Assembly (NCBI RefSeq): GCF_009937975.1
Contig: NZ_AP018441.1
Location: 4,154,001 to 4,218,000, forward strand
Direction: 5' to 3'
DNA: 64,000 bases
Source: Undibacterium sp. YM2
Lineage (GTDB): Bacteria; Pseudomonadota; Gammaproteobacteria; Burkholderiales; Burkholderiaceae_D
The notes below the pieces were generated by a model. That model saw only the letters and a program-made list of their open reading frames with translations. It ran no database searches and was not told where the DNA came from. A program made the position numbers and the translations under genes. Each line of letters opens with the position of its first letter. Position 1 is the first letter of the stretch. Shown in pieces: positions 16,926 to 24,528 of this stretch.

Positions 16926-17778
16926 ATTAACTCGTTTCACCAGTGCAGCCGCTGCCCTGGCCTTAGCCAGCCTTTTATCAGCATGCGCGACCCAGGCTGA
17001 AAAGCCAGTGAGTGGCAGCAAGATATTGTTATTGGGCGAAGTTCACGACAATCCAGACGGGCATGCACAACGCTATGCCGACCTGCAAAAACTGGTCGTC
17101 GCAGGCTGGCGTCCCGCCATCGCCATGGAACAATTCGACCGCGAAAACCAGGCCGAACTGACCCAGGCACAGGCAACTTGTAATGATGCAGACTGCATCA
17201 TCAGCAAAGTCGGCAACAAACGCTGGGAATGGCCGCATTATCGCCCCGTGATCCAGCTCGCCATTGATTACAAACTGCCGTTGCTGGCAGCCAACCTGTC
17301 CCGTGCCGATGCTGCCCGCGTCATGCGTGAAGGCTATGCCGCAGTACTCGACAAGAACATCATCGCCAGCTACGAGCTCGACCAGCCTTTGCCTACCGTG
17401 GTAGTCGATGGCCAGCGTGCTGCGATGGAAAGCGGCCATTGCGGCAAGATGCCAGACAATATCGTCCCCAGCATGGTCAGGGCACAAGTTGCGCGTGATG
17501 TCGTGATGGCCAAGATCGTCACTGAAAACGCCGACCGCGGTGTCGTCCTGCTGGCTGGCAATGGCCACGTCAGGCGCGACCTGGGTGTGCCGGTATGGCT
17601 GCCTGCCAGCCAGCAAGCCAGCCTGCAAATCCATGGCTATGTAGAAACAGATGACAGCAAATCGGGAGGCGCGTCTATTGCGTCAACTGCATCCATCTAC
17701 GACGTCAGCCACGTCGTCAAGACGCATACCCGACCTGATCCATGCCTGAGTATTCAAGCACCTAAAAACACAAATTAG
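16918..17778 (+). CDS. ChaN family heme-binding lipoprotein
   Basis: 286 aa. The ATG at 16918 opens a lipoprotein signal with lipobox LLSAC (Cys near residue 23), so the mature protein is membrane-anchored in the periplasm. The family core LLLGEVHDNPDGH and later VVLLAGNGHVRRDLGVP matches ChaN/Cj0177-like proteins, which have been reported to bind heme. Being in a heme-uptake operon fits that role. The start overlaps the end of the VOC gene. Confidence 0.85.
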   Translation: MRKLTRFTSAAAALALASLLSACATQAEKPVSGSKILLLGEVHDNPDGHAQRYADLQKLVVAGWRPAIAMEQFDRENQAELTQAQATCNDADCIISKVGNKRWEWPHYRPVIQLAIDYKLPLLAANLSRADAARVMREGYAAVLDKNIIASYELDQPLPTVVVDGQRAAMESGHCGKMPDNIVPSMVRAQVARDVVMAKIVTENADRGVVLLAGNGHVRRDLGVPVWLPASQQASLQIHGYVETDDSKSGGASIASTASIYDVSHVVKTHTRPDPCLSIQAPKNTN

Positions 17779-17809
17779 AACCCAACTTAAGCCTAGCGCA
17801 GAGGAACAC

Positions 17810-18082
17810 ATGAAACATCAGCAATCAGCCAACGCTTGCCAGCACCTCGGTCTGGCCTCAAGCAAAGTCGGCGAAGTCATGATCTGCCCTGAATGCGGGG
17901 TAGTCCACCTGTCTTTGAACCATGTGTCCCTGCGCTTTGATGTCGAGGCTTTCCGCGTGCTCGCCTATATGCTGGCAGAAGCGCAGTTGAACATAGAAAG
18001 TTACGATACACGCCTGTCCAAAACCCCTGAAGCGCCTCACGCCACCGGCTTTGAAATAGCACCGGGTAAAAAAATGCACTAA
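17810..18082 (+). CDS. Small CPEC-motif protein of the heme operon, function unknown
   Basis: 90 aa with GAGGAA just upstream of the ATG. A CxxC pair sits in MICPECGVVHLSLNHVSLRF (residues about 24-43), followed by a helix AFRVLAYMLAEAQLNI. The CPEC segment could bind zinc or iron, and its Cys-Pro dipeptide is also the core of heme regulatory motifs. I do not recognise a named family. It lies 31 bp after chaN and 72 bp before the DUF2325 gene, in the same operon. Confidence 0.7.
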   Translation: MKHQQSANACQHLGLASSKVGEVMICPECGVVHLSLNHVSLRFDVEAFRVLAYMLAEAQLNIESYDTRLSKTPEAPHATGFEIAPGKKMH

Positions 18083-18154
18083 GCAAATCATTAAGCAAAT
18101 CATCAAGCAAGTTTATGCAACATCACTGGTCAGAAGCATCAAGAGGAGTACCGT

Positions 18155-19378
18155 ATGTGTGAACATGACAAACATAGTATTGCATTAACACCAGAAGCCA
18201 CACCGGTAGGTTCACGCCGTCGCCGTATCTGGGATTTGACGCATGAATGCCATTGCCCCGTCATCGGTGTCTGCATACCCCTGACGACCTTGCGACGCAT
18301 CGTTAACAAGGCCATGAATGGCCAGGCCATTGCCGAAGACTATGAAATCCATGTCGGCGCGATTGCAGAATGTGGTCGCCGCAACCGCCTGTCAGAAGCC
18401 ATACAGCAAGAGCTGGAGCAACGCTATGCCCGCACCATACAAGAGTTTCGTGCAGCCAAGACAGTAGAAGCCGTCACCCGCCTGTGGCTGGCCGCAATCG
18501 ACAAAGGCGATGTCGCTGGCGCATTCTGGGCCGCACTGACACACCCGCGTTGCGACGCCGATTTGCAAGACGGCTTATGCCGCGACATGCACATGCTGCA
18601 GCACCAGGCCGGTGCCAGCGTACGCATCGATATCGCCCGCTTCAATGCCCTGCTTGAACAAAACAAATTACTGACCCGCGAACTGGGCCGCGTGCAGGAA
18701 AGACATAATCGCGCCCTGGCAGAAAAGACCCGCGAGATAGAAAAACAAAACACCCAGTTGATACAACTGCGCGCAGAAAGTATAGGCAAGGACAGCAGCA
18801 TCCATTTCCTCAGTTGCGACATCGCCGCGCTGAAAGCAGAAATCCCCGAACTGGAAACCCGCCAGCGCCTGCTCAAGAAAATCGAGCAAATGGCTGAGCG
18901 CCAAACCGAAACAGAAAACCAGGTACGCGAGCTAAAACAAAAACTCGCAGAAGCCAGCAAAGCCGTCGCCGACATACAGGAACAGGCAGCCGAGCAAGGC
19001 AGACAACAGCCAGAAGAAAAAGTCTATCCCATCACCCTGCACCTGAAGCAAAAAACCGTCCTATGCGTAGGTGGCCGCAGCGGTAATGTCCCCACCTATC
19101 GCGACCTCATAGAACGCATAGGCGGCCGCTTCGCCCACCATGATGGTGGTCTCGAAGACAACCAGAGCCTGCTCGACGCCAGCCTGGCCGCCGCCGACCT
19201 CGTCATCTGCCAGACCGGCTGCATCAGCCACACCGCCTACTGGCGGGTCAAGGATTTCTGCAAACGCACTGGCAAGCGCTGCGTCTTCGTAGAAAACCCC
19301 AGCGTCTCATCACTTGCACGCGGGTTGGAAAAATTCTCGGAAGATGAGGTAGCAAATACAGAAATGTCCAGTCAATAA
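18155..19378 (+). CDS. DUF2325 domain protein with Cys/His-rich N-terminus and coiled coil
   Basis: 407 aa, ATG at 18155 after AGAGGAG. The N-terminus is rich in Cys and His (MCEHDKHS, WDLTHECHCPVIGVCIP), the middle (about 165-290) is a long coiled coil, and the C-terminal 100 residues are the DUF2325 domain (TVLCVGGRSGNVPTYRDLIE, then ADLVICQTGCISHTAYWRVK and VFVENPSVSSLARGL). The family role is not established. Its position at the end of the heme operon and the CHCP motif suggest heme or metal sensing; this is inference. Confidence 0.8.
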   Translation: MCEHDKHSIALTPEATPVGSRRRRIWDLTHECHCPVIGVCIPLTTLRRIVNKAMNGQAIAEDYEIHVGAIAECGRRNRLSEAIQQELEQRYARTIQEFRAAKTVEAVTRLWLAAIDKGDVAGAFWAALTHPRCDADLQDGLCRDMHMLQHQAGASVRIDIARFNALLEQNKLLTRELGRVQERHNRALAEKTREIEKQNTQLIQLRAESIGKDSSIHFLSCDIAALKAEIPELETRQRLLKKIEQMAERQTETENQVRELKQKLAEASKAVADIQEQAAEQGRQQPEEKVYPITLHLKQKTVLCVGGRSGNVPTYRDLIERIGGRFAHHDGGLEDNQSLLDASLAAADLVICQTGCISHTAYWRVKDFCKRTGKRCVFVENPSVSSLARGLEKFSEDEVANTEMSSQ

Positions 19379-19395
19379 AACACGCGCAATCCCCT

Positions 19396-19490
19396 GTAGG
19401 AGCGGCTTCAGCCGCGAACAGCAAGTGCAGCAATGCCCGCACTACTTATGGCCAATGCAGCAAAGCATTCGCGGCTAAAGCCGCTCCTAC
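19396..19490. repeat. Paired inverted REP elements (BIME-like)
   Basis: GTAGGAGCGGCTTCAGCCGC (19396-19415, continuing GAA to 19418) and its near-perfect reverse complement at 19468-19490 differ at one base in 23. Each is itself a hairpin. They lie between the convergent DUF2325 and metR genes, the usual site for such elements, and may act as a bidirectional terminator. The core is shared with 9997-10016. Confidence 0.8.
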
Positions 19491-19531
19491 AAAGAACAAA
19501 ACATGCCCGTGCCTGTCCAGCAACAATGCAC

Positions 19532-20452
19532 TCAAATCAACTCTATACTCTGCAAATTCAAATAACTACTCTCCCGTATCGTCGTCACAAAATCACTGAG
19601 ATAAGCCTTGGCCGACAAATCCGGCAGGCAGGCTGCGTACAACCTGCCAGTCAAACCATCCGCAGTAATGCGCTTGGGCAGTACATAATCGCGGTTTACA
19701 TAGTTTTGGGCGGCCCACACCGGCAGGGTAGCAATGCCGCGCTTGCTGGCGACCAGTTGCAGCATGGCGACTGTCAGCTCGGTCGTGCGGCGTGTGGTGT
19801 CTATACCGGCGGGCTTCAAGACCTGGCGTACCACGTCCAGCATTTCATCCGGCACGGGATAGGTAATCAGGGTATCCGTCGCAAAATCCTGCGCCACCAG
19901 ATAATCCCGCGTCGCCAGTGCATGGTCTTTGGCGATCAAGGCAATGATCTCGAAGCGGAACAAGGGGTGATAAGCCACGCTCTCATCCGCATCCATTTCT
20001 GACACAATCGCCACATCCGCCTTGTGGCTGTACAGCAACCCGACCGGGTCCGCCTGGAAGCCGGACACGATATCCAGCTCCACCTCAGGCCAGCGCTGGC
20101 GGAATAAATCCATCGCGGGCATGAGCCAGTCAAAGCAGGTATGGCATTCAACCGCGATACGCAATTGCCCCGCCACACCCTGGGCCATGCGAGCCAGGTC
20201 GCGCTCGCAATTGGCGACTTGCGGCAGGACACTGTCTGCCAGCTGCAGCAGGCGCTCACCCGCGGGCGTGAATCGTATGGGTGTGGTCTTGCGCTCGAAC
20301 AAGGGTGTGCCGTGATGTTCTTCCAGCAACTTGATCTGGTGTGACAGTGCTGATTGCGTGACATTCAACAGAACCGCCGCACGCAATAAATTGCCAGACT
20401 CACGCAGGGCATGCAGGGTTTTCAGGTGGCGTAGCTCTAGTATGGATTGCAT
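19532..20452 (-). CDS. metR: LysR-type regulator MetR
   Basis: 306 aa. The N-terminal winged helix reads LELRHLKTLHALRESGNLLRA with ALSHQIKLLEEH; the rest is the LysR effector domain. Sequence style and divergence from metE mark it as MetR, the homocysteine-responsive activator of methionine genes. A TGAA-N5-TTCA site lies 28 bp from its start, where it would both repress itself and activate metE. There is no conflict in frame or length. Confidence 0.92.
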   Translation of the reverse strand: MQSILELRHLKTLHALRESGNLLRAAVLLNVTQSALSHQIKLLEEHHGTPLFERKTTPIRFTPAGERLLQLADSVLPQVANCERDLARMAQGVAGQLRIAVECHTCFDWLMPAMDLFRQRWPEVELDIVSGFQADPVGLLYSHKADVAIVSEMDADESVAYHPLFRFEIIALIAKDHALATRDYLVAQDFATDTLITYPVPDEMLDVVRQVLKPAGIDTTRRTTELTVAMLQLVASKRGIATLPVWAAQNYVNRDYVLPKRITADGLTGRLYAACLPDLSAKAYLSDFVTTIRESSYLNLQSIELI

Positions 20453-20479
20453 GATCTCTGAGCCTTGCAGGCCTCATTA

Positions 20480-20492
20480 TGAATAAAATTCA
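20480..20492. promoter_or_regulatory. MetR binding site
   Basis: TGAATAAAATTCA fits the MetR consensus TGAA-N5-TTCA exactly. A second, looser site follows near 20498-20522 (GATTC ... GAATC). Both lie in the divergent metR-metE gap, as in enterobacteria. Confidence 0.8.
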
Positions 20493-20556
20493 AGATGATT
20501 CTTAAAATATGTCGTTTGAATCATAGTCAATTCTAACCCATCATGCTAGCACCCAT

Positions 20557-20617
20557 AGGACTTTTGCAAAATTCCCCCAGCCGCCTTATTGCGGCCAGGT
20601 AGTTTTGCAAAAGTCCT
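20557..20617. mobile_element. 61-bp inverted-repeat element (MITE-like) in the metE leader
   Basis: AGGACTTTTGCAAAA (20557-20571) and TTTTGCAAAAGTCCT (20603-20617) are perfect 15-bp inverted repeats, with an inner hairpin GCCGC (20580-20584)/GCGGC (20591-20595). The ends resemble the terminal repeats of IS5-family elements, from memory. It sits between the MetR site and the metE ribosome site, so it would form a long hairpin in the mRNA leader or serve as a terminator/attenuator. Confidence 0.65.
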
Positions 20618-20637
20618 CCCACGATAGGAGAAATGAA

Positions 20638-22938
20638 ATGACAACAGCACACACCCTGGGCTTCCCCCGCATCGGCGCCCAAAGAGAATTGAAATTCGCG
20701 CAAGAATCCTTCTGGCGCGGCGATATCACCGAAGCCACACTGCATGAAACCGGTGCCGATTTGCGCGCCCGCCATTGGGGTTTGCAAAAGCAGGCTGGCC
20801 TCGATTTTGTCAGCGTTGGTGACTTTGCCTGGTATGACCAGGTCTTGAACACCCTGGCCTTGCTGGGCGCCCTGCCTACGCGCTTTGGCTTTGATGCAAA
20901 AAAACTGAACCTGGCAGACTACTACGTCGCCGCCCGTGGTAACCCCCAGCACTTTGCGATGGAAATGACCAAATGGTTTGACACCAACTACCATTACCTC
21001 GTACCAGAGTGGACAGCCGACACCAGCTTTGATGGCGGCACAGACTGGCTATTTGAAGAACTCACACAAGCCCAGTCCCTGGGCCACAAAGCCAAAGCCA
21101 CCCTGGTTGGCCCCCTGACCCTGCTCTACCTCGGCAAGATCAAAAGCGGCCTGGACATCAAACTCGATTTGCTACCCAAAATCATCCCCGCCTACCAGCG
21201 CCTGCTGGCCCGCCTGCAAGAGCAAGGCGTTGAATGGGTGCAGATAGATGAACCTATCCTGGCACTGGACCTCGACAATGCCTGGCTGGATGCCTTTGTG
21301 CTGGCCTACAATGCCCTCGCACAAAACACACCCAAGTTGCTGCTATCGACTTACTTTGAATCAGTGCAGGAACGCGCCGCCCTGTTGCATGCCCTGCCTG
21401 TCGCTGGCATTCACCTGGACCTGGTACGCGCTCCTCAGCAACTGTCTGCTCTGCTGGTCAACTGGCCGCAAGACCGCGTATTGTCCGCAGGTATCATCGA
21501 TGGCCGCAATATCTGGCGGGCAGACCTGACAGGCTTGCTGGCCAGCCTGCAAACCGCCCACGCGCAATTGGGCGACAATTTGTGGCTGGCCGCAAGTTGC
21601 TCTCTGCTGCATGTACCGGTGGATCTCGCAGCAGAGACAGCGCTCGATGCAGAAACCCTGAGCTGGCTGGCTTTTGCCACCCAAAAACTTGATGAAATCG
21701 TCGCCCTCAAGCAAGCCCTGAATGGCAATGCTGCCAGCGTCGCCCAGCAATTCAAGGCTGCAGAGCAGGCTGTCACCAGCCGCCGCACCTCAGTACGCAT
21801 CCACAACCCCATCGTACAAAAACGCCTGGCCTCGGTTACAGAACAGGATGTCACCCGTCACCATGCTTTTGCTGGCCGTATCAGCGAACAGCAAAAGCGT
21901 TTTGCGCTGCCCCTGTTCCCGACCACCAGCATAGGCTCTTTCCCGCAAACCAAGACCATACGCCAGGCCCGCGCGGCGTATAAACGTGGTGACTTGTCGC
22001 ATCTCGAATACCTCGAAGCCATGCGCGCAGAAATCCGCCTGGTCGTTGAGCAACAAGAAAAGCTCGACATCGACGTGCTGGTGCATGGCGAACCAGAGCG
22101 TAATGACATGGTCGAATATTTCGGCGAACAACTCTGGGGCTATGGCTTCACCCTGAATGGCTGGGTACAAAGCTATGGCTCACGCTGCGTCAAACCGCCC
22201 TTCATCTATGGTGATGTCTATCGCCCGGAAGCCATGACCGTCAGTTGGAGCGAATACGCCCAAAGCCTGACCGCTAAAACCATGAAAGGCATGCTGACCG
22301 GCCCCGTCACCATGCTGCAATGGTCCTTCGTGCGCGACGACCAGCCACGCTCCACCACCGCCCTGCAAATCGCCCTGGCCTTGCGTGATGAAGTTGCCGA
22401 CCTCGAAAAAGCTGGCATAGGCATGATACAGATAGACGAACCCGCCTTCCGCGAGGGCCTGCCGCTGAAACAGCAAGACTGGTCCGCCTATCTCGACTGG
22501 GCAGTACGTGCCTTCAAGCTGAGTTCAGCCGTCGTCAGGGACGATACGCAAATCCACACCCACATGTGCTATTCAGAATTCAACGACATCCTGCCCTGGA
22601 TAGCCGCCATGGATGCCGACGTCATCACCATAGAAACCTCGCGCTCGGACATGGAATTGCTCGACGGCTTCGGCGAATTCGCCTACCCGAATGACATAGG
22701 CCCCGGCGTCTACGACATCCATTCACCACGCGTGCCCAAGGTCAGCGAAATGCAAAGGCTGCTACAAAAAGCCCGCAGCGTACTCCCCGACGCCCGTCTC
22801 TGGGTCAACCCCGACTGCGGCCTCAAAACCCGCGACTGGCCAGAGACGATAGCTGCGCTGGAAAACATGGTGCAGGCAGCCAAGTTGTTGAGAGCGACTG
22901 TGGCGGCAAATGATGAGGAGCATCAGGATTGTTGCTAA
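20638..22938 (+). CDS. metE: Cobalamin-independent methionine synthase
   Basis: 766 aa, full length. The start is the ATG at 20638 after ATAGGAGA; the protein opens [17 protein letters not shown], the standard MetE N-terminus. It transfers the methyl of 5-methyltetrahydrofolate (polyglutamate) to homocysteine without vitamin B12. The C-terminal half has [30 protein letters not shown] and the zinc-site [11 protein letters not shown], with a final Cys in NPDCGLKTR. It is regulated by the divergent MetR. No B12 riboswitch is visible ahead of it. Confidence 0.97.
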   Translation: MTTAHTLGFPRIGAQRELKFAQESFWRGDITEATLHETGADLRARHWGLQKQAGLDFVSVGDFAWYDQVLNTLALLGALPTRFGFDAKKLNLADYYVAARGNPQHFAMEMTKWFDTNYHYLVPEWTADTSFDGGTDWLFEELTQAQSLGHKAKATLVGPLTLLYLGKIKSGLDIKLDLLPKIIPAYQRLLARLQEQGVEWVQIDEPILALDLDNAWLDAFVLAYNALAQNTPKLLLSTYFESVQERAALLHALPVAGIHLDLVRAPQQLSALLVNWPQDRVLSAGIIDGRNIWRADLTGLLASLQTAHAQLGDNLWLAASCSLLHVPVDLAAETALDAETLSWLAFATQKLDEIVALKQALNGNAASVAQQFKAAEQAVTSRRTSVRIHNPIVQKRLASVTEQDVTRHHAFAGRISEQQKRFALPLFPTTSIGSFPQTKTIRQARAAYKRGDLSHLEYLEAMRAEIRLVVEQQEKLDIDVLVHGEPERNDMVEYFGEQLWGYGFTLNGWVQSYGSRCVKPPFIYGDVYRPEAMTVSWSEYAQSLTAKTMKGMLTGPVTMLQWSFVRDDQPRSTTALQIALALRDEVADLEKAGIGMIQIDEPAFREGLPLKQQDWSAYLDWAVRAFKLSSAVVRDDTQIHTHMCYSEFNDILPWIAAMDADVITIETSRSDMELLDGFGEFAYPNDIGPGVYDIHSPRVPKVSEMQRLLQKARSVLPDARLWVNPDCGLKTRDWPETIAALENMVQAAKLLRATVAANDEEHQDCC

Positions 22939-22943
22939 ATCAG

Positions 22944-22968
22944 TGCCAGCCATGCTCATGCTGGCATT
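22944..22968 (+). terminator. Weak hairpin after metE
   Basis: TGCCAGC (22944-22950) pairs with GCTGGCA (22960-22966) just after the metE stop, but is followed only by TTCCTT and not by a solid T run. It may be a weak terminator. Similar GCTGGCA words recur to about 23023. Confidence 0.35.
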
Positions 22969-23031
22969 CCTTGATACAGCTCAATTGACAATGCTGGCAG
23001 CTATGCCATATTGAAAGCTGGCATAGGCGCT

Positions 23032-24528
23032 ATGCCCGTACAGCGTTTCATATTGGCTTATATGGACCACATCCTTGCACGGCTTGCCAGCGACAGCTTT
23101 TATCACTTGTCCCATGCATCCCTGACGGGCAGTCGCTGTCAGGGGCTGGCCTGTTTTGCTGCAAGGCAGCAAGATCCTGCGTGTTGGAAGCAGGCGTGCC
23201 AGAGCAGCCCCACCGTATTTTGCCTGGGCCAGTGTTATCGTGGCCCGGCACGGCAGGGTGAGGATGCACTTCCCCATATCGCCAGCCATGCCCGCGCATC
23301 AGTCCTGCTCGGCAATGTCGCCAATGCTGCTGTGCTTGATCTGGCAGCGTATTGCAAGACAGGCGGCGGACAGGCTTTACACCAGGTCCTGCGCATGGAC
23401 AGCGCCGCAGTCATGCAGCAGATCAGCGCTTCAGGCTTGCGTGGCCGGGGCGGCGCGGCCTTCCCTACGGGTCTGAAATGGCAATTGCTGGCCGAGCAAA
23501 AAGCGGACTGCAAATACCTGGTCGCCAATGCCGATGAGGGCGACCCCGGCAGCTTTAGTGACCGCCTGCTGATGGAGAGAGACCCTTACCGTCTGATAGA
23601 AGCCATGCTCATCGCAGGTATTACCGTCGGTGCCCGTCTGGGCTACATCTACCTGCGCCGTGAATATGAGCAAACAGCCAGTATGCTGCAGGCAGCAATC
23701 GCACAGGCGCGGGCGGCAGGCTGGCTGGGCCAGCATGTACTTGGCAGTGCACATGGCTTTGAAATACATCTCGTCATCGGCAAAGGCAGTTACCTTTGCG
23801 GTGAAGAAACCGCCATGCTCAATGCTATCGAAGACAGGCGGCCAGAAGCCAGGCTGCGCCCACCGCAAATCACCGAACTGGGTTTATACAGCAAACCAAC
23901 GCTGGTCAATAATGTCGAAACCCTGTGCTCCATCCCCTGGATCATCACCCATGGCGCTGCCGCCTACGCAGCCCTGGGCACGCCAGAGAGCCCTGGCACC
24001 AAGCTCTTGTCACTCAATGCTGTCTTCAAGCGGCCTGGCCTGTATGAAGTCGAATTTGGCATCAGCCTGCGTGACATCGTCGACAAGCTCGGCCTGGGTT
24101 TGAAGCAAGGCCAGCTCAAAGGCCTGATGATAGGCGGCCCACTGGCAGGTGTGATACCACCACAATTGCTTGATACCCCGCTCGCTTATCAAAGCCTGCA
24201 GCAAATTGGCGGCGCTGTCGGTCATGGTGGCGTCATCGCTTTTGATGACAGTTGCAGCATTGCCGAACTGGTGGCGCAGGTATTTCGCTTTGGTGCCTTT
24301 GAGTCCTGCGGCAAATGCACGCCCTGCCATCACGGCGCGGCAGAAATCTCTCGCCACTTTGACGACATACTGCAAGGTGGGCACTGGAATGCAAGTCGCT
24401 GGCAGGCCCTGGTAACAGCATTGGCTGATGCCAGCCTGTGCGGCCATGGGCGCGGCCTGGCAGAGTTCGCACAGTCAATTCAACGCCATTACCATGCGGA
24501 GTTGCAGACATGCTTCACATCAGCATAA
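23032..24528 (+). CDS. fdsB: NAD-dependent formate dehydrogenase, beta (NuoF-like) subunit with fused 2Fe-2S domain
   Basis: 498 aa from the ATG at 23032; ATG 23062 is an alternative. The N-terminal 100 residues hold a Cx4C (CQGLAC) and a Cx3C (CLGQC) spaced as in the NuoE-type thioredoxin-like [2Fe-2S] domain. The main part is NuoF-like: GRGGAAFPTGLKW and ANADEGDPGSFSDR bind NADH and FMN, and ESCGKCTPCHHG near the C-terminus binds a 4Fe-4S cluster. It passes electrons from FdsA to NAD+. No separate fdsG precedes it; the fused domain may replace it. The end overlaps fdsA by 19 bp. Confidence 0.88.
   Translation: MPVQRFILAYMDHILARLASDSFYHLSHASLTGSRCQGLACFAARQQDPACWKQACQSSPTVFCLGQCYRGPARQGEDALPHIASHARASVLLGNVANAAVLDLAAYCKTGGGQALHQVLRMDSAAVMQQISASGLRGRGGAAFPTGLKWQLLAEQKADCKYLVANADEGDPGSFSDRLLMERDPYRLIEAMLIAGITVGARLGYIYLRREYEQTASMLQAAIAQARAAGWLGQHVLGSAHGFEIHLVIGKGSYLCGEETAMLNAIEDRRPEARLRPPQITELGLYSKPTLVNNVETLCSIPWIITHGAAAYAALGTPESPGTKLLSLNAVFKRPGLYEVEFGISLRDIVDKLGLGLKQGQLKGLMIGGPLAGVIPPQLLDTPLAYQSLQQIGGAVGHGGVIAFDDSCSIAELVAQVFRFGAFESCGKCTPCHHGAAEISRHFDDILQGGHWNASRWQALVTALADASLCGHGRGLAEFAQSIQRHYHAELQTCFTSA

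Noticed and set aside
19433..20002. 189-codon frame overlapping metR
   Set aside because: Antisense to a clear LysR gene and starting inside the REP pair.
22944..23023. Cluster of GCTGGCA words after metE as an RNA element
   Set aside because: Short words common in this genome's codon bias; only one weak hairpin forms.
24438..24509. Upstream extension of fdsA
   Set aside because: The extra 24 residues lie in fdsB and do not look like the family N-terminus; the ATG at 24510 begins the ferredoxin domain.
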